In this document: positions 18,271 to 27,720 of the stretch, piece after piece
Layout: every line of letters starts with the position of its first letter
Numbering within the stretch: position 1 is the stretch's first letter
Assembly: GCF_003315135.1 (NCBI RefSeq)
Contig: NZ_QNRK01000002.1
Coordinates: 83,344-147,343, forward strand
Direction: 5' to 3'
DNA length: 64,000 bases
Source of the DNA: Roseiarcus fermentans
Lineage (GTDB): Bacteria; Pseudomonadota; Alphaproteobacteria; Rhizobiales; Beijerinckiaceae
Notes under the pieces: model-generated
Database searches by the model: none
What the model saw: the letters and a program-made list of their open reading frames with translations, nothing else
Told to the model about the DNA's origin: nothing
Made by a program: the position numbers and the translations under genes

Positions 18271-18355
18271 GGGTGATTTTCGTCGCAGTCGAGTCGGCGG
18301 AGTTCGGATCGCGCGGGGTGCATGCCGGCTCGTTGGCGGGGACACGACGACGACG

Positions 18356-19153
18356 TCAGTGCAGGAGCCGACTGAGGAACTGCCGGGCGCGCTCGTGTCT
18401 CGGCGCGGTGAAGAATTCTTCCGGGTCGCCGGCCTCGACGACTTCGCCGTTGTCCATGAAGACGACCTTGTCGGCGACGCGGCGGGCAAAGCCCATCTCG
18501 TGGGTGACGACGATCATCGTCATGCCCTCGCTCGCGAGCGCCGTCATCGTGTCCAGCACTTCCTTGACCATTTCGGGATCGAGCGCCGACGTCGGTTCGT
18601 CGAACAGCATGATCTTCGGGTTCATGCACAGCGCCCGGGCGATGGCGACGCGCTGCTGCTGCCCGCCGGAAAGCTCAGACGGGTATTTGTGCGCCTGGTC
18701 GGCGATCTTCACCTTGGCGAGCAGCGCGTGCGCGCGGTCTTCCGCCTCCCGGCGTTTGACGCCCTCGGCCCAGACCGGCGCCAGCGCGCAATTCTGCAGC
18801 ACGGTCAGATGGGGAAACAGGTTGAACTGCTGAAACACCATGCCGACCTCGCGCCGGACGCGGTCGATCTCTCTGGACGACGCGCTCAACTCGACGCCGT
18901 GGACCCGGATCGCCCCCTTCTGATGCTCCTCGAGGCGGTTGACGCAGCGGATCAGCGTCGATTTTCCTGAGCCCGACGGTCCGCAGACGACCACCCGCTC
19001 GCCGGGGTGGACCGCGAGGCGGATGTCGCGCAGGACGTGAAACGCGCCGTACCATTTGTGGACGCCGGCGAATTCGATCGCCGGGGCGGCCCGCGGCGGG
19101 CGCCGCGCGTCCCGGACGGTTTCGGTGCGATGGGAGAGAGGATGGTCAGCCAT
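18356..19153 (-). CDS. aapP: Aap/GlnQ-type amino acid ABC transporter ATPase
   Basis: This 265-residue ATPase of the polar amino acid uptake family has Walker [10 protein letters not shown], the Q-loop in [12 protein letters not shown], the signature LSGGQQQR, Walker [12 protein letters not shown] and the switch VTHEMGF. It overlaps the permease gene by eight bases. It is the last gene of a four-gene importer operon whose first gene is preceded by the same palindrome as the mar operon. Confidence 0.88.
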   Translation of the reverse strand: MADHPLSHRTETVRDARRPPRAAPAIEFAGVHKWYGAFHVLRDIRLAVHPGERVVVCGPSGSGKSTLIRCVNRLEEHQKGAIRVHGVELSASSREIDRVRREVGMVFQQFNLFPHLTVLQNCALAPVWAEGVKRREAEDRAHALLAKVKIADQAHKYPSELSGGQQQRVAIARALCMNPKIMLFDEPTSALDPEMVKEVLDTMTALASEGMTMIVVTHEMGFARRVADKVVFMDNGEVVEAGDPEEFFTAPRHERARQFLSRLLH

Positions 19154-20228
19154 GGCCCGCCGCGCGCAGGCGCCGCTCCAGCCACCGGCTGTAGCGCGAC
19201 GCGATGAAACAGATGGAGAAGAAGACGAGCCCGGCGACGAAATAGGCGGTCGTGTAGCAGCCGGGCCAGTCCTGCTCGTGGCTCGCGGCCTCGCGCACCG
19301 CGCTCAGGAAATCGGTCATGCCGATCACCGCCACCAGCGGCGTCGACAGGAGAACGCCGATGCCGAGATTGACCAGCGCCGGGATCACCGCTCTCAGCGC
19401 CTGCGGCAGCAGGATCAACTGCGTCGTGCGCCAATAGCCGAGGCCCAGCGCGTTCGCCGCCTCCGTCTGGCCGCGCGGCAGCGCCTGGAGGCCTGCGCGA
19501 ACAATCTCGGCGAGGTAGGAGGCGACGAACAGGATCAGCGCCGTCTCGACGCTGACGAACAGGTTGATCTCGAGGCCGGGCGCGGTCATCGGCACGATGA
19601 AGCGGCTGACGTAGAGCGCCACCAGCATCGGCACGCCGCGCACGAGCTCGATCACGATGATCGCCGCCGTGCGCAGGCCCCCCATGTTCGACCGCCGCGC
19701 CAGCGCGAGCGGAATGGCGACGACGAAGGCGCCGGCGAAGGCGATCATCCAGACGAGCAGGGTCAGCGGCAGGCCGCCCCATTCGTTGGTCGACACGGGC
19801 CGTCCGAAAAAGGTCCCGGAAAGCAGGATGCAGACCGCCGCCGGGACCAGCCCCCATGCGAGCGCCAACGTCGCGCTCCACAGCCGCGGGATCATGCTCG
19901 CCGCGATCACCCCGGCCATCAGCGCGAGGCTGACCGCCGGACGCCACAACAGGTCCTGCGGGTAGACCCCGAACACCATCAGCTGGGCGTTGCTCGCGAC
20001 GAACGGCCAGCAGGCGCCGCTGCGCTGACGGCAGGTTTCCGCTCCGCCCGACCAGGCCGCGTCGACAACGGCCCAGCGGGCGAACCGCCAAAGCGCGGCG
20101 GCGATCAGGCCGGCGACGACAACCGTCACCACGGCGTTGACGGGGGAGGAGAAGAGATCGGCCGCGGCTGCGCGCCACCGCTCCGCCTTCGGCGGCGCCA
20201 GTCGCGCGTCTTCGAGCAGGATCGTCAT
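19146..20228 (-). CDS. aapM: Amino acid ABC transporter permease, AapM-like
   Basis: This 360-residue permease of the HisM/GlnP type has a long N-terminal extension with extra helices, as in AapM. The docking loop is in [20 protein letters not shown]. Its start overlaps the stop of the AapQ-like gene by four bases. It forms the membrane channel with that protein. Confidence 0.85.
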   Translation of the reverse strand: MTILLEDARLAPPKAERWRAAAADLFSSPVNAVVTVVVAGLIAAALWRFARWAVVDAAWSGGAETCRQRSGACWPFVASNAQLMVFGVYPQDLLWRPAVSLALMAGVIAASMIPRLWSATLALAWGLVPAAVCILLSGTFFGRPVSTNEWGGLPLTLLVWMIAFAGAFVVAIPLALARRSNMGGLRTAAIIVIELVRGVPMLVALYVSRFIVPMTAPGLEINLFVSVETALILFVASYLAEIVRAGLQALPRGQTEAANALGLGYWRTTQLILLPQALRAVIPALVNLGIGVLLSTPLVAVIGMTDFLSAVREAASHEQDWPGCYTTAYFVAGLVFFSICFIASRYSRWLERRLRAAGHG

Positions 20229-21412
20229 GACGTGACCACTCCGCGGCGCGCTAGCATGCGGTTGTAGGCGTTGATCGCCGCCGACACCGGCAGGCTGATC
20301 GACAGGAACACCACGACCAGCACGAGGATCGTCTCGACCGCGTTGCCGGTGTTGTTGGCGCTGGTCTTGATGACCGCGGTCACCTCGGTGAAGCCGATCA
20401 GCACGCCGAGCGTCGTATCCTTGGTCAGGTCGAGCCAGGTCGAGGTCATCAGCGGGGTGATCACCCGCATCGCCTGCGGCAGGACGACGAGTTGCAGGAT
20501 GCGCGCGCGATGCAGCCCGAGGGCGCGCCCCGCCTCCCACTGTCCGCGCGTGACGGACTGCAGCCCGCTGCGCACGATCTCGGCGATATTGGCGGCGTAG
20601 TAGACCGCAAGGCCGACCAGCATCGCGGCGAATTCCGGCGTGAGACTGATCCCGCCGACGATGTTGAAGCCCCTCAGCGTCGGCAGATCGGCGGACAGGC
20701 GCACGCCGTCCGCCCAGACCCAGCCGGCCGGAACGAGGATCGCCGCCGCAGCAGCGACGAGCCACTCCGTCGCCGACAGCGGCCGCCCGAGCCGCTTGTG
20801 GATCTCGTGGACGAGGAGGGCGACGAGCAGCAGGAAGGCTGCGACCGGCCAGATCGCGCCGCCCTCGACCGTGATCCAGGGCAGGTAGACGCCGCGCACC
20901 GAGAGATAGGCGAAAGGCAGCGGCTCGAGCGCCTGTCGCACCGGCGGAGCCATGCGCGTCAGCGCGATCCAGAAGAACAGCTGCAGCACCAGCGGCGTGT
21001 TGCGGACGACTTCGACATAGGTCGCCACCAGTCTGGCGAGCAGCGGATTGCCGGCGGCGCGCAGGAGGCCGAGCGTCACCCCGAGGACGGTGGCCAGCGC
21101 GCACCCGCACACGGCGAGCTTGAGGGTGTTGAGCAGGCCGACGAGGATCGCGCGGGCGTAGGGGTCGCCGGCGCGATAGACGATCAGCGACTCCGAGATG
21201 TCGAAGTTCGCCGGCTGCGCGAGGTAGTCGAAATTCGGCGACATGCCGAGGCGGCGCATGCTCGCAACGACGTTGGCGGTCAGGACAGCAAGGACGACGG
21301 TCACAGCGGCGAGGCCGACCGCCTGCGCCAGCGCATGATCACCCCACCAGCGCCGGACCGCCGCGAGGCGGCTTTCGGCGGCGGGAGGCGGCAAGGCCCG
21401 GGCGTCGGTCAT
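20225..21412 (-). CDS. aapQ: Amino acid ABC transporter permease, AapQ-like
   Basis: This 395-residue permease has the extended AapQ layout. An N-terminal helix is followed by NFDYLAQPANFDISES, a region typical of general amino acid permeases, and the C-terminal core carries the loop SGLQSVTRGQWEAGRALGLHR. Its start lies 68 bases after the binding-protein gene. Substrates of this family are broad, including glutamate and other polar amino acids. Confidence 0.86.
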   Translation of the reverse strand: MTDARALPPPAAESRLAAVRRWWGDHALAQAVGLAAVTVVLAVLTANVVASMRRLGMSPNFDYLAQPANFDISESLIVYRAGDPYARAILVGLLNTLKLAVCGCALATVLGVTLGLLRAAGNPLLARLVATYVEVVRNTPLVLQLFFWIALTRMAPPVRQALEPLPFAYLSVRGVYLPWITVEGGAIWPVAAFLLLVALLVHEIHKRLGRPLSATEWLVAAAAAILVPAGWVWADGVRLSADLPTLRGFNIVGGISLTPEFAAMLVGLAVYYAANIAEIVRSGLQSVTRGQWEAGRALGLHRARILQLVVLPQAMRVITPLMTSTWLDLTKDTTLGVLIGFTEVTAVIKTSANNTGNAVETILVLVVVFLSISLPVSAAINAYNRMLARRGVVTS

Positions 21413-21480
21413 CGGGGTTCTGCTCGATGTTTGATGCGCAAGGGAACGGGAGCCGGCGCGACGGCCGGCTCCCCCGAGAC

Positions 21481-22524
21481 TCAGCGAAACGGCGGCGAGT
21501 AGAGCAGTCCCCCCTGGGTCCAGAGCCGGTTGAGGCCGCGGTCGAAGCCGATCTTGGTCGACTTGCCGAGGTTGCGCTCGAAGATCTCGCCGTAGTTCCC
21601 GACCTTCTTGACGATATTGTAGGCGAATTTCGGATCGAGGCCGATCGCTTCGCCCAAGCTGGGATCGACGCCGAGGAAACGCTTGATCGCCGGGTCGTCG
21701 CTCTTCAGGAAGCTGTCGACATTCTCGCTCGTGATGCCCCATTCCTCGGCCTGGATGGTGGCGTAGACGGTCCAGTTGACGATCTGTAGCCACTGGTCGT
21801 CGCCCCAGCGGATGGCGGGCGCGAGCGGCTCCTTCGACAGCCGTTCGGGCAGGAGCACGTAGTCGTCCGGGTTCGGGAAAGCCGCCCGGCGCAGCGCGAG
21901 GTCGGAACTGTCCTGGGTCAGCGCGTCGGCGCGGCCCGACAGCAGCGCCTGACTGAAGGCGTTGGTGTCCTCGATCACCACGGGCTTGTAGGTCTTGCCC
22001 GACTTCTTGAAGAAGTCGGCGATGTTGAGTTCGCCCGTGGTGCCGCTCTGCACGCCGATGGTCGCGCCGTCGAGGTCGGACCCCTTGGTCACGCCGAGCG
22101 ACTTCTTCACCAGAATGCCCTGTCCGTCGTAGAACACGACCGGGCCGAAATTGAAGTTCAGCTTGAACGCGCGAAGAATCGTCTCGGTTACGCCGGACAG
22201 CAAGACGTCGAACTGCCCGGCCTGAAGGGCGGGCAGGCGCTGCTGCGGCGAGGTGTTGGTGAACTGGACCTTGTCGGGGTCGTTGAACACGGTCACCGCG
22301 AGGGCGCGGCCGAAGTCGATGAAGAAGCCCTGCCACTTGCCGTTGGCGTCGGGCGCGAAGAAGCCCGCCTGCGTTCCGACGCCGACATTGATGACGCCGC
22401 GCTGCTTGATCTGGTCCACCGTCGGACCGGCCTCAGCCGAAGTCGCCGCGCCAAATCCGCCGGCGAGGGCCGCAATCGCCAGCGCGACGCCGGCCGCCCG
22501 GCGGATTGGAGTCTGTTTCGTCAT
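21481..22524 (-). CDS. aapJ: Amino acid ABC transporter binding protein, AapJ-like
   Basis: This 347-residue binding protein has a Sec-type signal (residues about 8-32, ending ATSAEA) and the family 3 solute-binding fold (KQRGVINVGVGTQAGFFAPD). It captures amino acids in the periplasm for the AapQMP-like transporter. The upstream 21-bp element at 22625 ties it to the sulfur operons, so a sulfur-containing amino acid may be its real ligand here; that is inference. Confidence 0.86.
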   Translation of the reverse strand: MTKQTPIRRAAGVALAIAALAGGFGAATSAEAGPTVDQIKQRGVINVGVGTQAGFFAPDANGKWQGFFIDFGRALAVTVFNDPDKVQFTNTSPQQRLPALQAGQFDVLLSGVTETILRAFKLNFNFGPVVFYDGQGILVKKSLGVTKGSDLDGATIGVQSGTTGELNIADFFKKSGKTYKPVVIEDTNAFSQALLSGRADALTQDSSDLALRRAAFPNPDDYVLLPERLSKEPLAPAIRWGDDQWLQIVNWTVYATIQAEEWGITSENVDSFLKSDDPAIKRFLGVDPSLGEAIGLDPKFAYNIVKKVGNYGEIFERNLGKSTKIGFDRGLNRLWTQGGLLYSPPFR

Positions 22525-22624
22525 GTCTTTTCCCCTGTTAGGGTCGCTCCTGACCGGCTTGTCGTGGGTCCGGCCTTCACCCCGCCGAAGCTTGGACGAG
22601 TCCTCCGTGGATTGAGTATATAAA

Positions 22625-22645
22625 GTCTATCGATTTTATCAACTA
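22625..22645. promoter_or_regulatory. Copy 1 of the 21-bp palindromic element of the sulfur block
   Basis: The element starts GTCTATCG, has ATTTTAT in the middle and ends CAACTA. It aligns without gaps to the elements at 30715 and 39123. It lies 101 bases upstream of the AapJ-like gene. The right arm is less perfect than in copy 3. Confidence 0.6.
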
Positions 22646-22739
22646 TTAATTTGCGCATGGAATCCGAGAATTTGGAGCGGCGCGCCCGTTTGGACCCGAC
22701 GGGCTCATGCAGGCGCCTCGCCGAGCGCGGCCTCGCCTG

Positions 22740-23546
22740 TCATCGCGTCAGGAGGCCGGCGTCCAGCGTCAGCCCGGAGCCGGTGATGTAGCGCGCGTCG
22801 TCGGAGGCGAGGAACAGCACGCAGCCCACCACGTCCTCGACCGTCACCCATGGCGTCGGCAGCAGGTTGCCGGCGGATTTCTCCGCGATCTCGAGCGCCG
22901 TCGAACCCTCGAGTTCGGCCAGCCCGTCGTTGAGCGGCGTGTCGACGCCGGTCGGGTGCAGGGTGACGACGCGCACGCGCGCCTTCGCCAGTTCGATCGC
23001 GAGCGACTTGGCGAGGCCGACGAGCCCCCATTTGGACGCGGCGTAATGGGCGAGGCGCGGAAACCCGCGCAGGCCCGCGACCGACGAATTGAAGATGATC
23101 ACACCGCCGCCGCGCGCCACGAGATGGGGCGCCGCGTGCTTGGCGAGCAGGAAGTTGCCCTTGAGATTGATGTCGAGAACCGTGTCCCATTGCTCTTCGG
23201 CAAGCTCCGTCACCGCGCCATAGGCCGCGACGCCGGCGTTGCCGAAGACGATGTCGAGGCCGCGGAAGGCGGCGACCGTCTCGGCGACCGCCGCGGCCAC
23301 GGCCCGCTCGTCGCGCACGTCGCCGACGAGCGGCAGGAACCGGCCGCCGAAGCCCGCGACCTCGTTGCGCAAAGATTCGAGTTCGGCGCTGGAGCCGAGC
23401 CGATAGGCGGGATAGGCGAGCGAGCGGGCGATGTCGAAGCCCGCGACCGCCGCGCCCGCGCGCGCGAACGCGAGCGCCGCCGCGCGCCCCTGTCCGTGCG
23501 CCGCGCCGGTGATGAAGACGACCTTGTTCGAGAAATCGCGCGCCAT
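22740..23546 (-). CDS. Short-chain dehydrogenase/reductase
   Basis: This SDR of 268 residues has the cofactor motif FITGAAHGQGRAAALAFA and the active site Tyr-X3-Lys in HYAASKWG. The NAG motif (GNAGVAAYG) is intact. An alternative GTG start at 23558 would overlap the upstream stop by three bases and add four residues. It is the last gene of the mar operon. Its substrate is unknown; a hydroxy-thioether, alcohol or aldehyde produced around Mar is possible. Confidence 0.8.
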   Translation of the reverse strand: MARDFSNKVVFITGAAHGQGRAAALAFARAGAAVAGFDIARSLAYPAYRLGSSAELESLRNEVAGFGGRFLPLVGDVRDERAVAAAVAETVAAFRGLDIVFGNAGVAAYGAVTELAEEQWDTVLDINLKGNFLLAKHAAPHLVARGGGVIIFNSSVAGLRGFPRLAHYAASKWGLVGLAKSLAIELAKARVRVVTLHPTGVDTPLNDGLAELEGSTALEIAEKSAGNLLPTPWVTVEDVVGCVLFLASDDARYITGSGLTLDAGLLTR

Positions 23547-23554
23547 GGCCGGGC

Positions 23555-24097
23555 TCACCCGAACAGGATCTCGGGCGATGCTTTGTACGGGTCGAGCGAG
23601 GAATCGGGCTCGACCCTGAGGGCGCTGTTGATCAGGTTGTTGACGATCATCAGCGCGCCGAACGCGGTGAGGTCGACGATCTGGACGTCGCTGAAATGAG
23701 CTTTCAGCCGCGCGTACAGCGCGTCGGACACGCCGTTCGCGTCGAGCGCGAGCTGGCGGCCGAAGTCGGTCAGCGTCTCAGTCCGCTCGTCGAGCGCGAG
23801 GCGATCCGGGTCTTCGCCCCACTTGACGATCGCGCGGCGCATGAACAGCGAGCACAGCTCGCAGCGGTTGGCGCGCGAGATCGCGTTGCAGAACAGGATC
23901 GCCTCGCGTTCGCTCAAGAAAGGCTTCACGCGATCGAACAGCGCGTACCATTCGAGCACCGCTTTGAGCGCGACCGGCGAGTGGAGGAGCGTCGCCTTCA
24001 TGTTGGTGACGACGCCGTGAGCGGCGACGGTCTCGTCCCAGACCGCCTTCTGCTCGGGGGTCGCCGTCTCCAGCGTGACCTGCGGGACTCGGGCCAT
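23555..24097 (-). CDS. Carboxymuconolactone decarboxylase/AhpD-fold protein
   Basis: This 180-residue helical protein has the AhpD-type redox motif C79-X2-C82 (RANRCELCSLF). AhpD-fold proteins act as thiol-dependent peroxidase partners or hydrolases. Here it sits between a sulfhydrylase and an SDR in the mar operon, 25 bases after the sulfhydrylase gene. A role in protecting the oxygen-sensitive Mar proteins or in thiol chemistry is inferred from position only. Confidence 0.75.
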   Translation of the reverse strand: MARVPQVTLETATPEQKAVWDETVAAHGVVTNMKATLLHSPVALKAVLEWYALFDRVKPFLSEREAILFCNAISRANRCELCSLFMRRAIVKWGEDPDRLALDERTETLTDFGRQLALDANGVSDALYARLKAHFSDVQIVDLTAFGALMIVNNLINSALRVEPDSSLDPYKASPEILFG

Positions 24098-24122
24098 GTT
24101 CAGCTTCCTGTCTTCGTTGCGC

Positions 24123-25424
24123 TCAGACGCCTGCCAGCGCCTGTTCGATGTCGGCGATGATGTCGTCGCAATCCTCGATGCCGATCGACAGCCGGACGAA
24201 GGCGGGCGAGATGCCGGCGGCGGCCTGCTGCTCGGGATTGAGCTGGCCGTGCGTGGTCGAAGACGGATGGATCGCGAGGCTGCGGGCGTCGCCGATGTTG
24301 GCCAGGTGATAGAAGAGCTTCAGCCGGTCGATGAAGCCGAGCGCCGCCTTCTCGCCGCCGGTCGGCTCGAAGCCGACGAGGCCGCCGTAGCCGAGCGTCA
24401 GATATTTGTCGGCGCGCTCGCGGTCGAGGCCGGTCTGCAGGCCGGGGTAGATGACCCGGGCGACCTTCGGATGCTCAGCCAGGAAATTGGCGACCTTGGC
24501 GGCGTTGTCGAACTGGCGTTTTATGCGCAGCGGCAGGGTTTCCAGCCCTTGCAGGAGCTGGAAGGCGTTCTGCGGCGACAGGCTGGGCCCGAGGTCGCGC
24601 AACAGCGCCGCGCGGGCGCGCAGCACGTAGGCGATGGGGCCGAACAGCTCCGCCAGCTGCAGGTAGTTGCGGTTTCCGTAGCCCGGGTCGGGGCGATGAA
24701 TCAGAGGCTGCCGCTCGGGGAAATCGCCCCACGGGAACGTGCCGCTGTCGACGATCGCGCCGCCGATCGTGGTGCCGTGGCCGCCGATGTATTTGGTCGC
24801 CGAATAGGCGATCACCGCCGCGCCGTGCTCGAACGGCTTGATGGCGAGCGGGGCTGCGGTGTTGTCGACGATCAGCGGGACGCCGAGCGGGCGGCCGATC
24901 GCCGCGACTTCGGCGATCGGGAACACCGAGAGTTTCGGGTTCGGCAGCGTTTCGCCGAAATAGAGGCGGGTGCGGTCGTCGGTGGCGCGACGGAAATTCT
25001 CGGGGTCCGACGAATCGACGAAGCGCGCCTCGATGCCGAACTGCTTCAGGCGCTCCTTGAAGAAGTGGACGGTGCCGCCGTAGAGGTCGGGCGAGGTGAC
25101 GATGTTGTCGCCGGCCTCGACCAGGGTCAGCACGGCGAGCGCGGTGGCGGCCTGGCCGGAGGCCAGCCCGAGCGCCGCCGCGCCGCCCTCGAGCGCCGCG
25201 AGGCGCTGCTCGAAGGCGTCGACCGTCGGGTTGCCGACGCGCGAATAGGTGTAGGCGATCTGCTCGAAGTTGACGATTCTGACCGCGGTCGCGGTGTCGG
25301 GGAAGTCGAACGACGTCGACTGATAGATGGGAACGGCGGTCGCCGACGTCGCCGGGTCGTGCCGGAAGGCGCCGCCGTGCAGAACCAGCGTGTCGGTGGC
25401 GAGCTTGGGAAACTGCGCGGTCAT
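24123..25424 (-). CDS. metY: O-acetylhomoserine sulfhydrylase (aminocarboxypropyltransferase)
   Basis: This 433-residue PLP enzyme of the Cys/Met metabolism family binds PLP at K211 in YSATKYIGGHG. Length and the stretch FPIAEVAAIGRPLGVPLIVDNT fit O-acetylhomoserine sulfhydrylases, which join O-acetylhomoserine with sulfide or methanethiol to give homocysteine or methionine. It is the gene immediately after the H protein, so methanethiol released by Mar is the likely co-substrate. A second copy lies at 36638-37969. Confidence 0.87.
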   Translation of the reverse strand: MTAQFPKLATDTLVLHGGAFRHDPATSATAVPIYQSTSFDFPDTATAVRIVNFEQIAYTYSRVGNPTVDAFEQRLAALEGGAAALGLASGQAATALAVLTLVEAGDNIVTSPDLYGGTVHFFKERLKQFGIEARFVDSSDPENFRRATDDRTRLYFGETLPNPKLSVFPIAEVAAIGRPLGVPLIVDNTAAPLAIKPFEHGAAVIAYSATKYIGGHGTTIGGAIVDSGTFPWGDFPERQPLIHRPDPGYGNRNYLQLAELFGPIAYVLRARAALLRDLGPSLSPQNAFQLLQGLETLPLRIKRQFDNAAKVANFLAEHPKVARVIYPGLQTGLDRERADKYLTLGYGGLVGFEPTGGEKAALGFIDRLKLFYHLANIGDARSLAIHPSSTTHGQLNPEQQAAAGISPAFVRLSIGIEDCDDIIADIEQALAGV

Positions 25425-25494
25425 TGACGGTTCCTTTTCAAGTGCGGCTCGCGGGGGGCGAGCCGATCGGCGGGCGCGCCGCGGGCGGCGGCGA

Positions 25495-26370
25495 TCACGC
25501 CACCGCGCGCGGTCGCGCGCGCTCGCTCCGCTCGAGCCGCACGATGTGCTCGGCCCAGCGCGCCGACCATTCGCGCAGCTCCGTCTGGCTGAGCGGCGTC
25601 GGCGCCTTCGACACCTCATGCCCGGCGATGGTGCGGGCGAGCGCGCGGTAGACGTCGGCCTGCTCGGAGTCGGGCGCCGCCTCGATCGTGGTCTTGCCGG
25701 ACAGCTCGGCCTGGGTGACGGTCAGCGAGCGCGGCACGTACTGGACGATCGGCGTCGAGGTCCTGTGCGCGAAATCCTCGATGATCTCGCGCTGGAAATC
25801 GGTGTTGATCGAATTGGCGATGATGCCGCCGAGCAGCGCGCCGCCGGAATTCGAGAATTTCTCGATGCCGCGGAACAGGTTGTTGGCGGCGTAGATCGCC
25901 ATGAAGTCGGCCGACGAGACGGTGAAGACGTGCTCGGCGATGCCTTCGCGCACCGGGACGGCGAAGCCGCCGCACACCACGTCGCCGAGCACGTCGTAGA
26001 TGACGACGTCGAGGTCGAGGTCCTCGAACACCCGCTGCTGCTTCAAGAGCTCGACCGCGGTGATGATGCCGCGCCCCGCGCAGCCGACCCCGGGCGCGGG
26101 GCCGCCCGCTTCGACGCAGTAGATGCCGGCGAACCCCTTGAACACGGCGTCGTGCGCGTTGACCCGGCGCTTTTCGGCGAGGAGGTCGAGGACGGAGGGG
26201 ATGTACTCGCCGCCGCGCAAGGTGTTGGTGGAATCGGCCTTGGGATCGCAGCCGAACTGCATCACCTTGAGGCCGGATTCCGCCAGCGCCGCCGAAATGT
26301 TGGACGTGGTGGTCGACTTGCCGATGCCGCCCTTGCCGTAGATGGCGATCTGCTTCGGTTTGCGGGCCAT
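25495..26370 (-). CDS. marH: Nitrogenase-like reductase (H protein) of methylthio-alkane reductase
   Basis: This 291-residue homodimeric iron-sulfur ATPase is of the NifH family. The P-loop is GKGGIGKST (12-20). The two cluster ligands are C97 (GVGCAGRG) and C133 (DVVCGGF). The arginine in CAGRG, which is ADP-ribosylated in NifH, is kept. It would pass electrons to the D/K protein with ATP hydrolysis. It lies after the NifB-like gene in a D-K-X-B-H order. The context (sulfhydrylase next, no nifEN) favours the methylthio-alkane reductase system known from Rhodospirillum rubrum over nitrogen fixation. Confidence 0.85.
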   Translation of the reverse strand: MARKPKQIAIYGKGGIGKSTTTSNISAALAESGLKVMQFGCDPKADSTNTLRGGEYIPSVLDLLAEKRRVNAHDAVFKGFAGIYCVEAGGPAPGVGCAGRGIITAVELLKQQRVFEDLDLDVVIYDVLGDVVCGGFAVPVREGIAEHVFTVSSADFMAIYAANNLFRGIEKFSNSGGALLGGIIANSINTDFQREIIEDFAHRTSTPIVQYVPRSLTVTQAELSGKTTIEAAPDSEQADVYRALARTIAGHEVSKAPTPLSQTELREWSARWAEHIVRLERSERARPRAVA

Positions 26371-26404
26371 GGGTTCGAACTCCTTCAGGGTGGGTCGCGG
26401 GCGC

Positions 26405-27337
26405 TCAGCCGTGCGAAAAGGTCGGCTCGGCCTGGATGTCGTCGCCGTAGAGATCGCGGGTGAAGTCGGTGAGGCCGGGCACGCCGACCGCGTCGGCGCG
26501 GCAGCGCCGGCAGTGGGTGAACACCCTCAGGTGTTTCGCGGCCGCCACCCGCGCGCGGTGGCGCTCGATGAAGGTCGGCTCCTTCAGATGCGACAGCTGG
26601 TGCTCGGGAATCAGCGGGATGACGTTGATCATCCGCGCTCCCGCTTTCGCCACGGCTTCCGCGACCGCGCCGATGTGATGGTCGTTGACGGTCGGGATCA
26701 GCACCGTGTTGATCTTGATCGTGAGGCCGAGGGCGGCTGCGCGCGCAATGCCTTCGAGCTGGTTGTCGATCAGGCGGCGTCCCGCCTCGACGCCGTTCAC
26801 GCGCTTGCGTCGCCAGGCGATCTTCGGCGTGATGTGGGCCTGGATCTCGGGATCGACCGAATTGACCGTCACCGTCAGCGTGGCGACCCCGGCTGCGGCC
26901 AGTTCGTCGACCCGCTCGGGCAGCATCAGGCCGTTGGTCGAGACGCACAGCGTGAGGTCCGGCCAGCGGGCGTGGATGCGGGCGAAGGTTTCGATGGCGT
27001 GGTCGGAGGCCAGCGGATCGCCGGGCCCGGCGATCCCCACCACCGCCAGGTTCGGCACGAGCGCGAGCGCACGCTCCGTTGTCGCGACCGCTTCGTCGGG
27101 GCTCAGGAGACGCGCGGCCACGCCCGGCCGCTGCTCGACGCGGTTGAAATCGCGCCGGCAGAAGGCGCAGGCGATGTTGCAGCCGGGCGCGACCGGAAGA
27201 TGCAGCCTCGCCGCCGCCGCGTGGCCTTCGGCCGTGGTCGAGAAGCACGGATGCTTGCCCTCGAGATCGGGGAACGCCGGGGTCCCCGCCGCCCGCATGA
27301 CATGCGCCGGGCAGGCGCTGGAAACGGGCGCGCTCAT
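26405..27337 (-). CDS. marB: NifB-like radical SAM protein of the mar cluster
   Basis: This 310-residue protein has the radical SAM motif C53-X3-C57-X2-C60 (PGCNIACAFC). It also keeps NifB-type cysteines in HPCFS (C31) and in the C-terminal HCRRCRADAVG. NifB makes the carbide-containing iron-sulfur core cluster, so this protein should build the cluster of the Mar D/K enzyme. It has no C-terminal NifX domain; that domain is encoded by the gene just upstream, overlapping by four bases. The YDC motif found after the radical SAM motif of classical NifB is replaced (DFNRVEQRPG). Confidence 0.85.
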   Translation of the reverse strand: MSAPVSSACPAHVMRAAGTPAFPDLEGKHPCFSTTAEGHAAAARLHLPVAPGCNIACAFCRRDFNRVEQRPGVAARLLSPDEAVATTERALALVPNLAVVGIAGPGDPLASDHAIETFARIHARWPDLTLCVSTNGLMLPERVDELAAAGVATLTVTVNSVDPEIQAHITPKIAWRRKRVNGVEAGRRLIDNQLEGIARAAALGLTIKINTVLIPTVNDHHIGAVAEAVAKAGARMINVIPLIPEHQLSHLKEPTFIERHRARVAAAKHLRVFTHCRRCRADAVGVPGLTDFTRDLYGDDIQAEPTFSHG

Positions 27338-27720
27338 GCGTCCTCCCGTTCGAACAGGGCGGCGTAGCGGCCGAGCTCGCGCACCGTCTCGTCGACCGTG
27401 TCCTCGGTCTCGAACGCGAGGATGCCGAGCGTGTCGAGCCGGTTGATCGCGCATTCGCCGAGGCGGGCGACGACCACCGCCCGGCAGTCGGCGACCGCGG
27501 CGACGGAGGCGTCCATCAGTTCGTCGGCCCGGTCGGCGCCGACGCCGCAGGCCGGCCGGTTGACACGCGATTCGACGAGACGCGCGCCGTCGGGGCTCAC
27601 CTCCCAGATCTCGAACCGGGTCGCGTGGCCGAAATGTTCGCTGACCCGAACCCCCGTGTGCGTCGCGATGGCGACGCGGACGGCGCGGCCCGTCCGCGCG
27701 TGAGCGGGCGCCGCGCTCAT
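27334..27720 (-). CDS. NifX/NafY-type cluster-carrier protein
   Basis: This 128-residue protein is of the dinitrogenase iron-molybdenum cofactor biosynthesis domain family. The motif SEHFGHATRFEIWEV is typical. Family members bind and carry cluster precursors between NifB and the target enzyme. It overlaps the D/K-type K gene and the NifB-like gene by four bases each, so it is translated with both. In many proteobacterial NifB proteins this domain is fused to the radical SAM part; here it is separate. Confidence 0.8.
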   Translation of the reverse strand: MSAAPAHARTGRAVRVAIATHTGVRVSEHFGHATRFEIWEVSPDGARLVESRVNRPACGVGADRADELMDASVAAVADCRAVVVARLGECAINRLDTLGILAFETEDTVDETVRELGRYAALFEREDA

